DNA of 64,000 nucleotides from Atherix ibis (taxonomy: Eukaryota; Arthropoda; Insecta; Diptera; Athericidae). Made by a program: the position numbers and the translations under genes. The stretch covers positions 34,851,667 through 34,915,666 of the forward strand of contig OY282610.1 in the NCBI GenBank assembly GCA_958298945.1, given 5' to 3'. This document shows, one piece after another, positions 1 to 11,438 of this stretch (positions are counted from its first letter, which is position 1; every line of letters begins with the position of its first letter). The notes under the pieces were generated by a model. That model saw only the letters and a program-made list of their open reading frames with translations, was not told the origin of the DNA and did not search any database.

Positions 1-129
1 TCCGAGTAGAGATTGAGCAATATTTTTGTAAAATGCAGTTCTCACCCAGCATAAATTATATGTCGGATAATAAATGATCATTCATTTCAAAGTTTAAAAT
101 ATCTCATTTTAGGTAAAATTTATTATATA

Positions 130-926
130 CGAGGGTCGTTCAATAAGTCCTTAGAAAATCCGAGAAATTGCACTCGTTATCGATAGGAAAGCTGTCAAAA
201 TTTCAGCTCGATCCATAGCGTAGGTCAATTTCTATAGTCGATTAAAGTTAACGACATTTATTTGTGCATAACAATGGAAAAAAAGTGAGTTTAGGACTGT
301 CATCTCCATTTGAAAGGCTTAAGCCCGAAAGAAATCAAAGCCGAGTTGGATGCAGTTCATGGCACATCTGCACCTGTGTTTGCGACGGTTTACAATTGGG
401 TGAATGAATTTAAACGTGGCCGTTCATCCACAAAAGATGAACATCGTTCAGGACGCCCAGTTGAGGTGTCTACTCCTGAAATCATCGACAAAATCCACGA
501 TCTGATTTTGAACGATCGGCGAATTAAAGTGCGCGAATTAGTTGAGGCCACGGGCATATCACAAGGTACAGTCGCTTCAATTTTGCATGAAAAATTGTCT
601 GTGAAAAAAATTTCGGCAAGATGGGTGCCGCGTTTGCTCTCAGAGGAGAATAAGCATAATCGTGTAGTGGACTCCGAGGCTATGTTGGCACTCTTTCATC
701 GCAATCCTGCCGAATTCCTTTATCGATATGTCACTGTGAACGCAACCTGGATACACTACTACACTCCAGAAACGAAGAGACTCCAGAAAACGAAGAGAGT
801 TGCAGAACTTCCGAAATCCTATTTTTTGGACGGGATAAAAATTTTGGAAAAACGGTTGGAAAAGTGTATAGAGCTAAAAGGAGATTTTTTTCCATCTTTT
901 TCTAAGGACTTATTGAACGACCCTTG
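130..926 (+). mobile_element. irritans-like mariner, internally deleted copy
   Basis: A complete but shortened mariner-type transposon. The ends are near-perfect inverted repeats: the left end starts CGAGGGTCGTTCAATAAGTC and the right end is its complement with one mismatch near the tip, each abutting a TA dinucleotide (128-129 and 927-928) as expected for TA target duplication. It aligns throughout with the longer copy at 42026-43289, but the segment coding the second half of the catalytic domain is missing, so the element is about 800 bp rather than about 1264 bp. Termini are intact, so in principle it could be mobilised by a transposase from elsewhere; that is inference. Confidence 0.92.
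274..885 (+). pseudogene. Broken mariner transposase (irritans-like)
   Basis: Remnant of a DD34D mariner transposase, a nuclear enzyme that cuts and pastes its own element. Comparison with the 42026-43289 copy shows the ancestral ATG at 274 followed almost at once by a TGA, because a one-base insertion and a six-base deletion altered the first codons. After about 310 the frame is open, but only from a TTG. The N-terminal helix-turn-helix region (SPKEIKAELD, VYNWVNEFKRGR) and linker (ISARWVPRLLSEE) are clear. The first catalytic Asp of the usual DETW motif reads NATW, so Asp is Asn. After PETKR the coding sequence jumps to the C-terminal VAELPKSYFLDGIK, losing the second and third Asp. It cannot be active. 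Confidence 0.9.
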
Positions 927-1129
927 TAGATCGTCTAACTACCTAATAATGCGTTAAAATTATTAAAATTTGCTACAAGTTAAATGGTAATTTTGTTGAA
1001 TTTTTTTAAGCGTCAATAAGCAAAACTTTCGTTTATGGGGCTCGGAAAAACCACAAAATTAAGGATGAACCATTATATTTGGTAGAAGTAACTTTTTGAT
1101 GTGAAGATATTAATTTAAACTATATGTAA

Positions 1130-1537
1130 TTTTAACAAGACAAAAGTATACCATATGGCACATAAAACGAAAAAAAAAGATTTGAAATGATCTTGAAATT
1201 ATGACATTGTGTAATGTAACGCCATTGAACAATTTATGAAAATATGACGTGAACAATTATATTTGCAAAGATAATCTCGAAATTTAAGAGTATGTAAAGA
1301 CAAAAAGCTTCAATTTATCACTGAACTACAAACAGAAATATGCGAAAATTCATCAAAAACTATCTCAAAAGGATCGACTTCACTGTAAGAAGCCTCATGG
1401 TAATCATATGAATATTTTTATATACTTTACCAAATGGCATAATTGAAGCAATATAAAAAAATAAAATTTTTAACAAAATCAAATATTTTTAGTAATTTTT
1501 ATTTAAATTTTTATTAAAAAGCATATGTTGGATAATC
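1130..1537 (+). mobile_element. DD41D-type ITm transposon remnant (3' part)
   Basis: An old fragment of the IS630-Tc1-mariner family also seen at 15540, 18001, 28900, 37060 and 47894. Frame-hopping translation gives pieces that match the C-terminal half of that transposase: a CNATPLNN-like stretch (family CDLTPLDF), then a tail with KNYLKRIDF around 1340-1375 (family pattern NW..RID.C/V). The right end carries TTGGATAATCC at about 1527, the complement of the GGTTATCCA terminus found at the left ends of the 18001 and 47894 copies. No intact frame survives. The family identification is from remembered patterns; boundaries on the left are approximate. Confidence 0.5.
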
Positions 1538-4204
1538 CTTTTACTTCCATCAGTTTTAAATGTTGTATTCCCCCTTCCCCTTTGACTTTAGTATTATTAA
1601 TAAAAAAAAAAAAATATTCTTTGTATAGTGGAATAGATAATGTCGTACATCTTTCAAAATAAAAAGTTAAACTCATCTAAAATTGTTAAAATTTAAAAAA
1701 AAAATTTTAGTATAATTATTTTGGTTGTTTTTATTTTTGTTATTTGAAGAATTTGCAAATTTGCATACAATTGCATCGATAGATTTGTGGACGATACATT
1801 GACCTAAACATGCACGAATGCCGAACGATATTAGGTCAGTAGTCAGTTAAGAATTCAGCACGATCTGCTGTCGAATATTGTGCGCATAAAATGCGGGACA
1901 AATTTACATTGGGCCCGATAGGGTGCTCCTTGAGGAAACACGGAAACATGGCAGCTTATCGGTCTTGATTACAGGTAAAAGTGTCTACTTTCGAATCAAA
2001 CGACGGGAATCGAATTGAAAATATATTAGCCTCTGGTTATCAGTAACAGCAGTAAAGGGTAAGGAGAAGGAGTTGTTCGATTAACAAGAATAGCAGACTG
2101 AAAGGTGTTAGATCGTGTGAGGTGTTCTTTTCCCTTTGCGTCTATTCAAGAAACTATCCAGCCATGTGTTTATCTATTTGTGAATACAGTTTGGTATTGT
2201 TTTCAAATTACACCTTAGACCCAGCAGTTTAGTTACTCCGTTTGTCTGTTAATACACACTTGCTCTTATTCTAGGTCGATTCTATCAGCTAATCTCTATT
2301 CGTCAGTATACGGAATAATCTATTTAGATGTATGTTTATACTTGTCCAAGTATCCAACTCGATGTTGTTCATCGAATTGCTTCCGAACAACGTCTATGGT
2401 ATAAACATTTGCACCCATTGTCCTCTCACATCATCCTCCGACGTGTCCAATACCCCAAGTCAAACATTCCTTTAGCATTTGTCGGATATTGCTAAATTTT
2501 CAATTCTCTGACACATATTCTACTCAGAGTTCAAATGAAGAAAGAAAAAGAAAAAAAACGAATAAAATGTCAAAAAGACAACAAATTGAATCCAATTGCG
2601 TGGGAAGATTTGATGGCGTACTTGTTGCACTTGAGCTTTTCCAACACTGCCAATCTTGTAAGAAGAAAATTTTCGCAATCTCATTTAACTGTCCCCGCAC
2701 TCAAACCTTTGTCACTATCCAAACGAAGAATTTATTTGTTTACTCATTTAAGGCTGATTAATATCCAAACAGCTTAGTTAATCCGAATGATTATAGATTT
2801 TTGTTTTTCTAATAATTAACTTTGAGATCAGGAGGAATCTCTAGATTTACAGCAATTTTTAAACGCATCACTATATGGTATAGGCCCGACGTAAATTACG
2901 ATTGAAACCTATTTCAAATAAATACGAACGAATTCAGCAGGAGCTGGTTTAGTTTGGCATCCTTCAACACGAGTGTTTATTTTTTTTTTAAAATAAATTT
3001 TAAAAAATCGCATAGTTTACTTTTTCAACCTGCAACCATAACGATTATCCTAACGATTTATTTATGTTTTTGTTGAAAAGTGCTAGTACGAGTGAACCTT
3101 TCGTTTAGGTATTCAGTATTTATTGTTGGCGAGAAAAGGAAATAAGGTAAAATGGGCACACGATGTAGATCAGGATCAGGTCAATAGCTCTTCTCACAAA
3201 TTACTAAATGGGTTCACCGTGATCAGCGACGACTTACGACTATACGAGTACGTTGTACAATGGAATCCGTCGGTTATATGCATAAATTTCTGATTGTATA
3301 TACACTGAATTTATGCAGGTGCGCTAGAAGTGTGCTTGAACACCTACACAAATAGTCGACGAGTGCATGCATAAGCTCTAGAAGTAATAAATACATCTCT
3401 TCTTAAAATCCTATCTATAGTATATAGAGCTTCTTTGAGTTGTACACCGTCTTTTAACTCGTGCCAAACAATTCCGGTACACGTTGCCGTATACCGAATA
3501 TCGTATGCCGCCTGCCGCCTGCCGCCTGTCACATACCGCACACCGCACACCGCATACCACCAGCCGCATGCCATGTACCGTGCTGATCCCGTTTCAATGA
3601 TATATGCACCAACGGACCATTCGAACGTAATTTAATGCTCTTCACATGATACCTGGCCACCTACAGTGCCCGATGATCGCATAATCGTTCGGAATTTATA
3701 GCGAAACGTACTAGTATTTATAGCGGCTACTGCCATTGCCATAGAATTGCATTTTCTCTTTTGTGATCGTGCATTCCCTATTATTGATCGATTGATCTAT
3801 GTATCGATATTTATGAAAATGGGGGATTGGTCCAATTTCATCTTTGAAACGATTTTTTTTTTTTTTTTTACTTTATTTTCTTTTGGTTATCCTTTGTGTG
3901 TTTCTTGAGAGTTTTTGGCAAATTGTTAAATTTTCATCCTTAAATTATTTAAAAATTAATAATAATAAAGAGAAAAAAAGAATCTTTAGTTTCCCTTTGA
4001 GCTGTTGAGTTTTAAGTTTCCTTTTTAGATATTTTGCTACTCGGATTTCAGATAATCTGAATTTTCTTAAAGTACTTGTCAAAACTGGAAAATAAATTTT
4101 TTTTTTAATTATAAATTGGAAAGAATCCTTAAATATAAGAAGGAAATTTTTAATAACTCCTCAGGATTTTTTTTTCATGCAAATTTTCGATATTGCATTA
4201 ATTA
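1538..4204. other. Gene-free A/T-rich stretch
   Basis: No coding signal I can support. Short open frames at 2489-2777 and 3344-3635 overlap one another on both strands, are rich in low-complexity codons and resemble no family. Base composition is more balanced at 1750-2480 and 3100-3800 than around it, which may mean unique non-coding DNA. The stretch holds several homopolymer runs and the short GC-rich repeat at 3507-3528. Confidence 0.6.
3507..3528. repeat. GCCGCCT minisatellite, three units
   Basis: Three tandem 7-bp units GCCGCCT, followed by a loosely related run of CCGCACA-like words to about 3575. It stands out as a GC-rich island in A/T-rich DNA and generates the repetitive-looking short frames on both strands here. 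Confidence 0.75.
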
Positions 4205-4640
4205 CGAGGTGTGCAGAAAAGTAATGTACCAGAATTCAATGCTATCACTTTAAAAGTTAGTGTTATTTGGGCAGCTATACATCGTCGGAGGCGGTTTTTC
4301 ACTCTTTGTAGGAGCGCTTGACTGTCAGCTCTTCTGTGACACACGTTTTGCTATTATTTTCAATACCAAGATGATATTATTCAAGTGGTTTTTTTTTATA
4401 TATTAGGGAACAAAAAAAAAAGCCATACGGTCTGTGACTTTTTTGTTTGTTTGAAGCTGAGAAATCCCTTTTCGTTGCTGATGATGGCCGTGTGACAGGT
4501 GGTGCTGTCATGATAGAGCGTCCAAGTGCCTGCAATCTGACTTGAAGAACCCATTTGTTGAGCCTCATAAAACACCTCATTCGTTTCACATTTTTATCAG
4601 TTTTCGTTGTTGACAGTTTGAAATTATTCTGAAATTTCTG
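4205..4640 (-). mobile_element. Orphan mariner-derived deletion element (copy 1)
   Basis: Shares scattered but clearly collinear blocks with 33473-33930: a terminus-like start (AGGTGTGCAGAAAAGTAATG here, AGGTGTTTGCATAGTAATGA there), a GGGCAGCTATAC / GGGCAGCTACAC block, TTTCACTCTTTGTAGG, a GAGCGTCCAAGTG / GAGCATCCAAGTG block and a TTTCACATTTTTATCAG block. Translating the second copy on the minus strand gives a mariner-like SPCD motif, so I read both as internally deleted, heavily decayed mariner relatives lying on the minus strand. A 70-residue frame across 4377-4589 is probably chance. The far end is not resolved. Confidence 0.5.
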
Positions 4641-5463
4641 TTATAATATTGTACACGTATAACGTTTACCTTAAAATTACGAGTATATAACATAAAAATT
4701 CGCTAAAATTCTTTTTTTTTTGTCTAGAAAAGTAAAAAATTACAAGTACTATTATAGTAACCAGTGTGCTTATGGTCTGATTTTAGATTTAATTAATAAT
4801 AAATAAACTTTATAAAAACATAGGGTAAGAAAAAAAGGGTAATAATTAAAAATATTTTCACTTTGAAGAAGAAAAACCAAAAAAAAAATTTAGAATTTTC
4901 TAAGCATTTTTGTTGTTGTTGTTGTTGATAAATGAACTTTTAAAAGCCTACGAATTTAAAAAAAAATTTATACAAAAAATTAAGAACCTAGAAAGATTAT
5001 AGCATTACAATGTGATGATGGCATTTAGCTCGTAGGTCTTCGGGACCTCCTATACGATAACAGAACGATAAAATATTTGCACATATTTCGGTGCAGTGTA
5101 AAAATATTTTTTTAAAAATAAATAAAAAAAGTTTTAAAATTAATCAGAAGATTTTAATCAAGCGCTTGTAGTTGGGTGGAGGAGGGGAGGGGTTAGGCAT
5201 ACCGAACAAAGGATTGGAAAAACCTTTTGCATGGGCAGAACTAAGATTTTTGATTGTCGAATTTTTGACAAAAATAAGGAATAAAGGTCCTTCTTGTAAT
5301 TTAAAAGAGAGCAAGATTTAGTAAGCCTTCGGTAAAATTAGTAAGAGAGCTAAAATTAGTAAGCCTTCGGTAAAGATCCTTATGGTTGATAGATAAATTA
5401 TTGAGATATAAGCAAGAATGCTCAACTTGCTTAAATTTTTGTATATTTTATTTTTTACTAGAA
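4641..5463. other. Gene-free stretch with GTT microsatellite
   Basis: Low-complexity A/T-rich DNA with a (TTG)n run at about 4910-4928 and a short direct repeat TAAGCCTTCGGTAAA at about 5321-5335 and 5360-5374. No gene recognised. Confidence 0.6.
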
Positions 5464-6324
5464 AATTTGTGGATACCACACCAAAAAAATTCCATCTTTT
5501 TCGAGGCAAACCACCCATCAAGCCATTTTCGGATGTCTTCGTAAGAATCGAAGTGCTGCTCAGCCAGCGCGTGGCCCATCGACGAAAACAGGTGGTACTT
5601 TGAAGAAGCTAGGTCTGGTGAATAAGCGGGATGGGGTAGCACCTCCCAGTTGAGTGTCTCCAAGTTGTTTCGGACCATTTTTCACGTGTGCGATGGTGCG
5701 TTATCGTGGAGGAAAATCAGGTTGTCATGTCTTTGTTGATAATCCGTCCTTTTTTCACGCAGAGCACGGTGCAATTTGATCAGTTGTTGGTGGTAGCTGT
5801 GCGCATTGACAGTTTCACTAGGTTTCAACATCTCATAGTAGACGATACCCTGCTGATCCCACCAAACGCACAGCATCGTCTTCCGTCGGAAGCGATTTGG
5901 TCTTGGGGAAGATGTTGTTAGTTGGGATGAAGCCACGATTTCTTGCGTTTAGGATTTTCGAAATATATCCACTTTTCATCGACTATCATAATCCGATGCA
6001 GGAACGACATCCTTTTTTGTCTGGTGGGCAAGATTTCGCATGTGTTTTGGCGTCGCTCCATCTGCCTATCATTCAATTCTTGTGGAACCCATTTTCTGAT
6101 CTTTTCAATCTTCCCCATTGTACGCAGACGCATGGAAATGGCTGGTTGAGTAAATTGCCATCTTTGAACTGACGAAACCAATCTCGGCACGTTGTTTCCC
6201 ATAAAGCACTATCACCATAGGTCTCCATAAGAATTCGATGCGATTCGGCAGCCGATTTCTTCAAATTGAAGCAGAAAAGCAGAGCTTCCCGCATGTGCTC
6301 TTTTTCTGGCACAAAACTAGACAT
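5464..6324 (-). pseudogene. Broken Mos1-like transposase, copy A
   Basis: Starts at ATG 6324 with MSSFVPEKEHMREAL, the typical Mos1-like N terminus followed by the HTH (FNLKKSAAESHRILMETYG). After FKDGN a 121-bp deletion shifts the frame and removes much of the second HTH. The catalytic part is readable in pieces: VDEKWIYFENPKRKKS (first Asp present), MLCVWWDQQGIVYYE, LHDNAPSHT (second Asp present), then SPDLASSKYHLF, where the third catalytic Asp of the usual SDYH is Lys. A further four-base deletion near 5930 and an in-frame TGA just after PSHT (near 5679) are additional breaks. Non-functional on several independent grounds. Confidence 0.88.
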
Positions 6325-6483
6325 GATTACCAAAGGAAAAATGTATGTTGTTCTACGAAATTGCTGACAATGTGTACTAATTAATGTTGACAGATGTCAA
6401 ACTCATAAAAAAAAGTATGGTAGCTTAATACGCTCACTCACGCCATCTATGACCAAAGAGCGGATTTAAGCTTAAACATATGG
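5464..6483 (-). mobile_element. Mos1-like mariner, copy A (truncated)
   Basis: Minus-strand copy of the Mos1-like family also present at 14235 and 23784. The 5' end (on the right) keeps the shared leader ending in AAGCTTAAATCCGCT, next to a TA at 6484-6485, but its outer tip is altered (CCATATGTTTAAGC instead of CCAGGTNTATAAGC). The 3' end is missing: similarity stops at about 5464, at the codons for the IHK/L motif, so the last roughly 25 codons and the right inverted repeat are gone. An internal deletion of about 121 bp relative to copy B lies at about 6151-6155. Confidence 0.88.
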
Positions 6484-9400
6484 TAAAAAGTGTGCTTCTG
6501 CTGAGCAAATAAAAATGCTGAACTCCTTCTTTTATCCAATGAGAAATGTGAAGTCGGTGGGTTTTTTTGTTGTTGGAAGATGGGAGCTCTTAAAACAATA
6601 ATATTATAACGAAATTTAAGGCTTTTTAATAATAATTTTTGACTTTGAGAGCATACAAGATATTTGTGACGGAAACACTTGCATTTTTTAGGAGTTTTTT
6701 TTTTATTGAATTGCAAATGTACGAATTTTCACAAGGTCCCTTCTACAACTTCATGCTAAATGACCAAGTTTTTAATAATCCTTTATATTGTGCTAATTAT
6801 TATCATATTTTGGACTGTACTTTTTTGTATAGCATTCTATTACGATAAATCTAATCAATTCTATAACGTGAACAATTCATAATTGTTTCTGTTATTTTAT
6901 CAATAAGGATTGATGATGTGAACGATACAAAAAAAGATGGTATATTCACCCGGACTACAATGATACTAATGATGATGATGCCAATGATGATGATGATGAT
7001 GACATTCCATTCAATTTTTTGATTCGGAAGTTATTTCATTACCATTAAATAACCGTTGAGACTTTTCCTTTTTATGTCCAACAATAATGGAACCGTCGAG
7101 GATTTTTATTGCTCTTTTTATAATGCATACTCGATAGATAGAATTTCAAAAAGATTCTTTATGTTTCGACAAGGTAAATATTATGGACAATACAATCGTG
7201 TTAGCTTAAAGGTAGAGAGCAAAATCTTTCTACTCGTATGGTTCCATTTGCAGCCCATGCACCTGTAGATGAAAGTAACTTTTTCTATGGTCTGTAGATG
7301 GTAAAAGATTGCATTAAAATTCTGCCGGTTTCAATATAAATCCGAGGTTCGGAAAGAGTTTGTGGCAGGCAGGCGCTAAGCTTCACTTTACTCCTACTAG
7401 TTGGAAGGCTGTTCGACAGATCAGACATGGCGTTTGTAATAATGGACAAGCACCCAGCACAGACTATAGGCGTCTAACCGGACTATACTCGTAGATATTA
7501 GAAGGCAGACAATTATGAGAAACAGATTTAAGATTTTCGGTCGGGCGTGTCGGTCCAATAGCTTCGTAAGCCCCTATGCTTTGATGTACGCTATTCGGGA
7601 GCAAAAATGATCCCTTCATACTCTTGGTATTCATAGATGGAATGGCCATAAAATCGTACCATACTCGAACATTTTATTTTTGCTGTTTTCAGCATGTTCT
7701 GTCGGTAGTTAACTACTGTGTGGCGTCTGACAGTTTAGATGGTTTGGGTGTGGTTGAAACGATTTATTGTATTGCTGCATCTAACTATGATCATCGATAG
7801 AAATACAAGCGTCAAGCAAAGAAAGTTGGAAACAAATAAATCCAACTAATAAAACGATTTCGATGATGAATGGATAATGTTCAATTACATTTTGACCAAC
7901 GTGCTGGATCCACCGGATGGTGGATGTTCAAATGAAAAGAATCGAATGGACGGTTTTAGAAAAAGTATTTGTACGTCTAGAAGGAACCGTCGAAAAGTGT
8001 TCTAGGTAAGCGGCGTTCGAACTTTTCCAAATTGCCAAGATGACAAAATAGACAATGACGATGAAACGATCGCGACAAGAATTCTATTGTGATCGTTGTT
8101 TGTAATGATTCCCACTTTTTGTACTGAAGATGGGTAGATGATATTTGGGCGGGATCCATAGCTACTATGTAGGAGAGTACAGTAAGTATGTTGCTACCGA
8201 TCTATACTATGAGCACGATGATTATCTAAAGATGACGAAGAATAATAATATCGGCAGGCGCCATTTGCCCATTTACTGTGATTCTATGGCAATCATGATA
8301 TAAAAGAGATAATGAAGAGAAAAAATCAAAACAAGACTAAAATAGCAGATAACTACTATGGTGCATTAGCGGGTGCAGTCTAAAATGCATTCACGTATGA
8401 GCCCTGTACGCGAGCTCACCACTATAACTGTGTACAACGCGCTTGAATCGTTCAATGGAATTGTACTGCCGGCAATATCACATCGGACCGCATCGTATTG
8501 CATCGCACCATATCGCCTGTGTATCAAAGCCAACCGATCTGTTAGATATTATCTTTCGGTAGAGTTAAGCTAAGTTAGATCATAAATGATCTTCCGGGTA
8601 CTGTTAACAATGCTGTGTGAAGATCGATCGTGAATTGGAAGGACGCGTTCCAAAGAAAATTGCTTAGATATTGAGCGGATAGATAAAATCCGATCAACAT
8701 ATCTATCGTCGTATGAAGAAAGGGCGAAAGGAAAAAAAGAACCGAGCAAAGAAAGTAAAAATAAGAGAAAATTACAACTGTAATCGGATTGTTAAGAACT
8801 AGAGAATATGGCTACTATTGGGCAAACTGTTTATTTTTTGTTTCTTTCTTATGTTTCAGGTGTAGATCATTGAATTTTTCAGGTGCATAAAGGTTTTTAG
8901 TATTACTCCATTTAGTCGGAGTAATGCTACTGCACGTATAGAATTTTGTTTAGATACAGGCCACCAGCACTATTTAAATGACAAAGTTCTTTTGCAATTA
9001 TTTCACCTGTATTTATCTATAACAATATTTTTTTTTTAAATTTTTATGTGTCTCAGCAAAAAAAAAAATCAAACCCAAAATATTTACTAACAACATTTTT
9101 AATTGATTAAAAAATCGTTTTAAATGAATGAGGAATAATTAAAAAGTGATGTTATCGATGTGGTTTTTTGTTGTCAGATGGCGTTGTTGTCGTCGGCTTG
9201 ATCATCAGAATTACCTCTGATGGCGGTACTTTCAGCGAAACCAGAATTCATCATCTGATCGGGCGGTACGGTTTTGCTCTCTTTTTTCAATGCTAATCTA
9301 AGTAGTTTGCTATAATTAATTTTTATGAATGCATATAATTATTACGATTAAGGTAAGTGGAAAATCAGGTATACAGATACTATTGAGGTAGTTGTAATTT

Positions 9401-9785
9401 AAAACTTGTTAATTGTGTGTTTATATTATCATCATTAATTCTAATGACAATAATTGACAAAATTGATTACTTGTTAACGATGGTTCGATATTTACAAAAC
9501 TTAAACGCTATAATAAAATTGGATAGGGTCTCAATAGGTTTTTGATAAATTTTCTTTTTAGTAAAAAAAAAAACAAGAGAAGACCGGACATTTTTTTTGT
9601 TGAAAAAGTAAACGACGTAAAATAAATTTGGAAATCGGAAATATTTTTTTTTTTGTTGGAAAATATTTTTCACCAAAAAATGATTTTAAACATTTAAAAA
9701 AAAATAATGTTCGAATATACGGTAACGGGTCAATAGGTACTGACAAAATCACAGAGATGGCGTTCTTAGCGTCAAAACAAGTATA
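6484..9785. other. Gene-free stretch between transposons
   Basis: No protein family recognised in any frame. Frames of 60-90 residues at 6639, 7056, 7464, 7977, 8373 and 9467-9849 lack domain-like composition and overlap frames on the other strand. Composition is fairly balanced at about 7050-8800, suggesting unique intergenic or intronic DNA. A GAT microsatellite sits at 6970-7003. Confidence 0.55.
6970..7003. repeat. Imperfect (GAT)n microsatellite
   Basis: About ten GAT/ATG units, interrupted once by CCAAT. No sign that it is translated. Confidence 0.8.
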
Positions 9786-10565
9786 CGAGGTCTGTTCAAA
9801 AAGTATCGCGCATTTTGTGTTTTCTCAAAAATTATTTATTTATTCATGAATATTTATGTCCTCAATCGTAGCGTAGCGTCGTCCTTTCATGGGGCTCTTC
9901 AGTTTCGAGAACAAGAAAAAGTCACAGGGGGCCAGATCTGAGGAATACAGTGGCTCCGGCATTATTTGTATGTTGTTTTGGCCAAAAATTCGCGCACAAG
10001 TAACGATGCCTGAGCAGGGGCGTTATCATGGTGTAAAAGCCAATTTTTGTTCTTCCACAAATCCGGGCGTTTCTGACGGATTGCTTGGCGCAACTTGAGC
10101 ATAACTTACAAATAATATTCCTTATTGACCGTTCTACCCTGTGGCAAGAACTTATGATGCACCACGCCCATGCAATCGAAGAAAACTGTGAGAAAAACCT
10201 TCACCATACCGATTTTCGTCATTCACATCTTCTCGGCCGTCTGAGAACATTTTGTACCACCGATAAAAGTTGCTTTGGTCCAAGGTAGCTTCACCATATA
10301 TCACAGTCAACATTCGGAATGCATCCGCGCAATTAAATTTATTTTTCACACAAAATTTGATACAGATTCTTTGATCCATTTTTTGGAATGGGCAAAAATC
10401 GAAGACTAGCTAAAACACGTGCAAGCAAAGCAGCTGTCAAAAACTAACTGAACATTCAAAATGGCCGAACTTGTCGGCATAAGTGAGAGACATGAATACC
10501 AACATAATGCCATAACAAATCGAAAATCGAATATACGTAACCCGCGGAAATTCAAACAGGCCTCG
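9786..10565 (-). mobile_element. Deleted mariner-type element with MDQRIC N terminus
   Basis: Bounded by inverted repeats: the left end starts CGAGGTCTGTTCAAAAAGTA next to TA at 9784-9785, and the right end read on the minus strand starts CGAGGCCTGTTTGAATTT next to TA at 10566-10567. The outer 12 bases match at all but one position. The element is about 780 bp, well below the usual 1.2-1.3 kb, because the middle of the transposase gene has been deleted. It is on the minus strand. Confidence 0.82.
9840..10379 (-). pseudogene. Broken mariner-type transposase (MDQRIC family)
   Basis: Begins at ATG 10379 with MDQRICIKFCVKNKFNCADA, then a YRWYKMFSDGRED HTH segment. At about 10210 the reading jumps from that N-terminal domain to MVKVFLTVFFD.MGVVHHKF in another frame, so roughly 140 residues including the first catalytic Asp are missing. 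The rest is recognisable with shifts: LHHDNAPA (second Asp), an altered AKNN/IQIMPE region with a one-base loss, and LAPCDFFLF (third Asp, 34 residues after the second when the shift is allowed for). A stop also follows NKEYYL. The family is known to me as a common insect mariner type; activity is excluded here. Confidence 0.82.
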
Positions 10566-10736
10566 TATTTTCGATGAGTGACATCTGTCAGTAGACTGTT
10601 ACATCTGTCAGTAGACTGACAGAAGTAAAATATAACCTCAAAATAGTCAACAACAATACTGAGTTTATTTAGCTTGTCAACGTGAAGTGTAGTGGATGTG
10701 TTTCGTACAATCTTTGAATTAGATAAATATTACATA

Positions 10737-11050
10737 ATGTCTAAAAATTGGACCTATAACGAGAAAGCAAAGCTTTGATAAATGTTTATGCTAACAGAAA
10801 AGAGGAATATTTCAAAACGAGAAATAAGAAACATTTTTGGGAAAACATATTCAAAAATGCGAAAAACAGAGGTACAGGGACGAGTGCTTCGAAATTTTTA
10901 TACCTAAGTGAAATGGAGGTAATATTTCAGAGTGACCCAGGAATATCATCACCACATTCAGTGTTTATGGTAGTAGAAAGTTCTCCAATACCAACACCTA
11001 CGTTAAAGAAATATTCATCTGAATCGTCTGAAACGGAAACAAAAATATGA
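10737..11050 (+). pseudogene. Broken Myb/SANT-like DNA-binding protein
   Basis: ATG at 10737 opens MSKNWTYNEKAKL, then a one-base loss puts TGA in frame. Reading resumes at 10775 as INVYANRKEEYFKTRNKKHF and continues to a stop at 11048-11050. Trp-Thr-Tyr followed by a Lys/Leu-rich helix and FW.NI is the pattern of Myb/SANT-like (trihelix-type) domains that accompany Harbinger-type transposons and many insect nuclear proteins. The middle of the domain looks deleted (NIFKNAKNRGTG), followed by a Ser/Thr/Pro-rich tail with SSESSETETKI. Whether it came from a transposon or a host gene copy cannot be told here; no inverted repeats were found. Confidence 0.5.
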
Positions 11051-11438
11051 CACTTCGACATAACCAACGAACCCGCTAAGCCATCTATTTTCATTTTGGG
11101 AACTAAAATCCCCCTACCGTAAATTGTGTGCGTAACTACTCATGTGAAGTACTCATTTGTATGAGCAAGAGTAGCTGCGAGTAGCTAGAAGTACTTGTGA
11201 GTAGCAAAACTTTCCCAATAAAATACTGCTATTTTTCACTACTTAGAAAAAGGACTGACATCCACATTTGTCAAAGAATTTGTAAGTTTTTTTTTATTGG
11301 AAGTGAAAGCAAATTTTTTTTATTTAGAAAAATGACTTAAGAAAAAAATTATAAAGTGCATGAAATTATTATTCGCAATTTTTTTTTTTAACTACATGGT
11401 GATAGAGAGTAGGAATTTATTAACTAACTAGAAGCTTC

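Noticed and set aside
3344..3635. Overlapping frames on both strands rich in Thr/Tyr/Arg
   Set aside because: Their content follows from the degenerate CCGCA/TACCG repeat; no start context or family match.
4377..4589. 70-residue minus-strand frame
   Set aside because: It lies in the deletion-derived transposon remnant and is not conserved in the sister copy at 33473.
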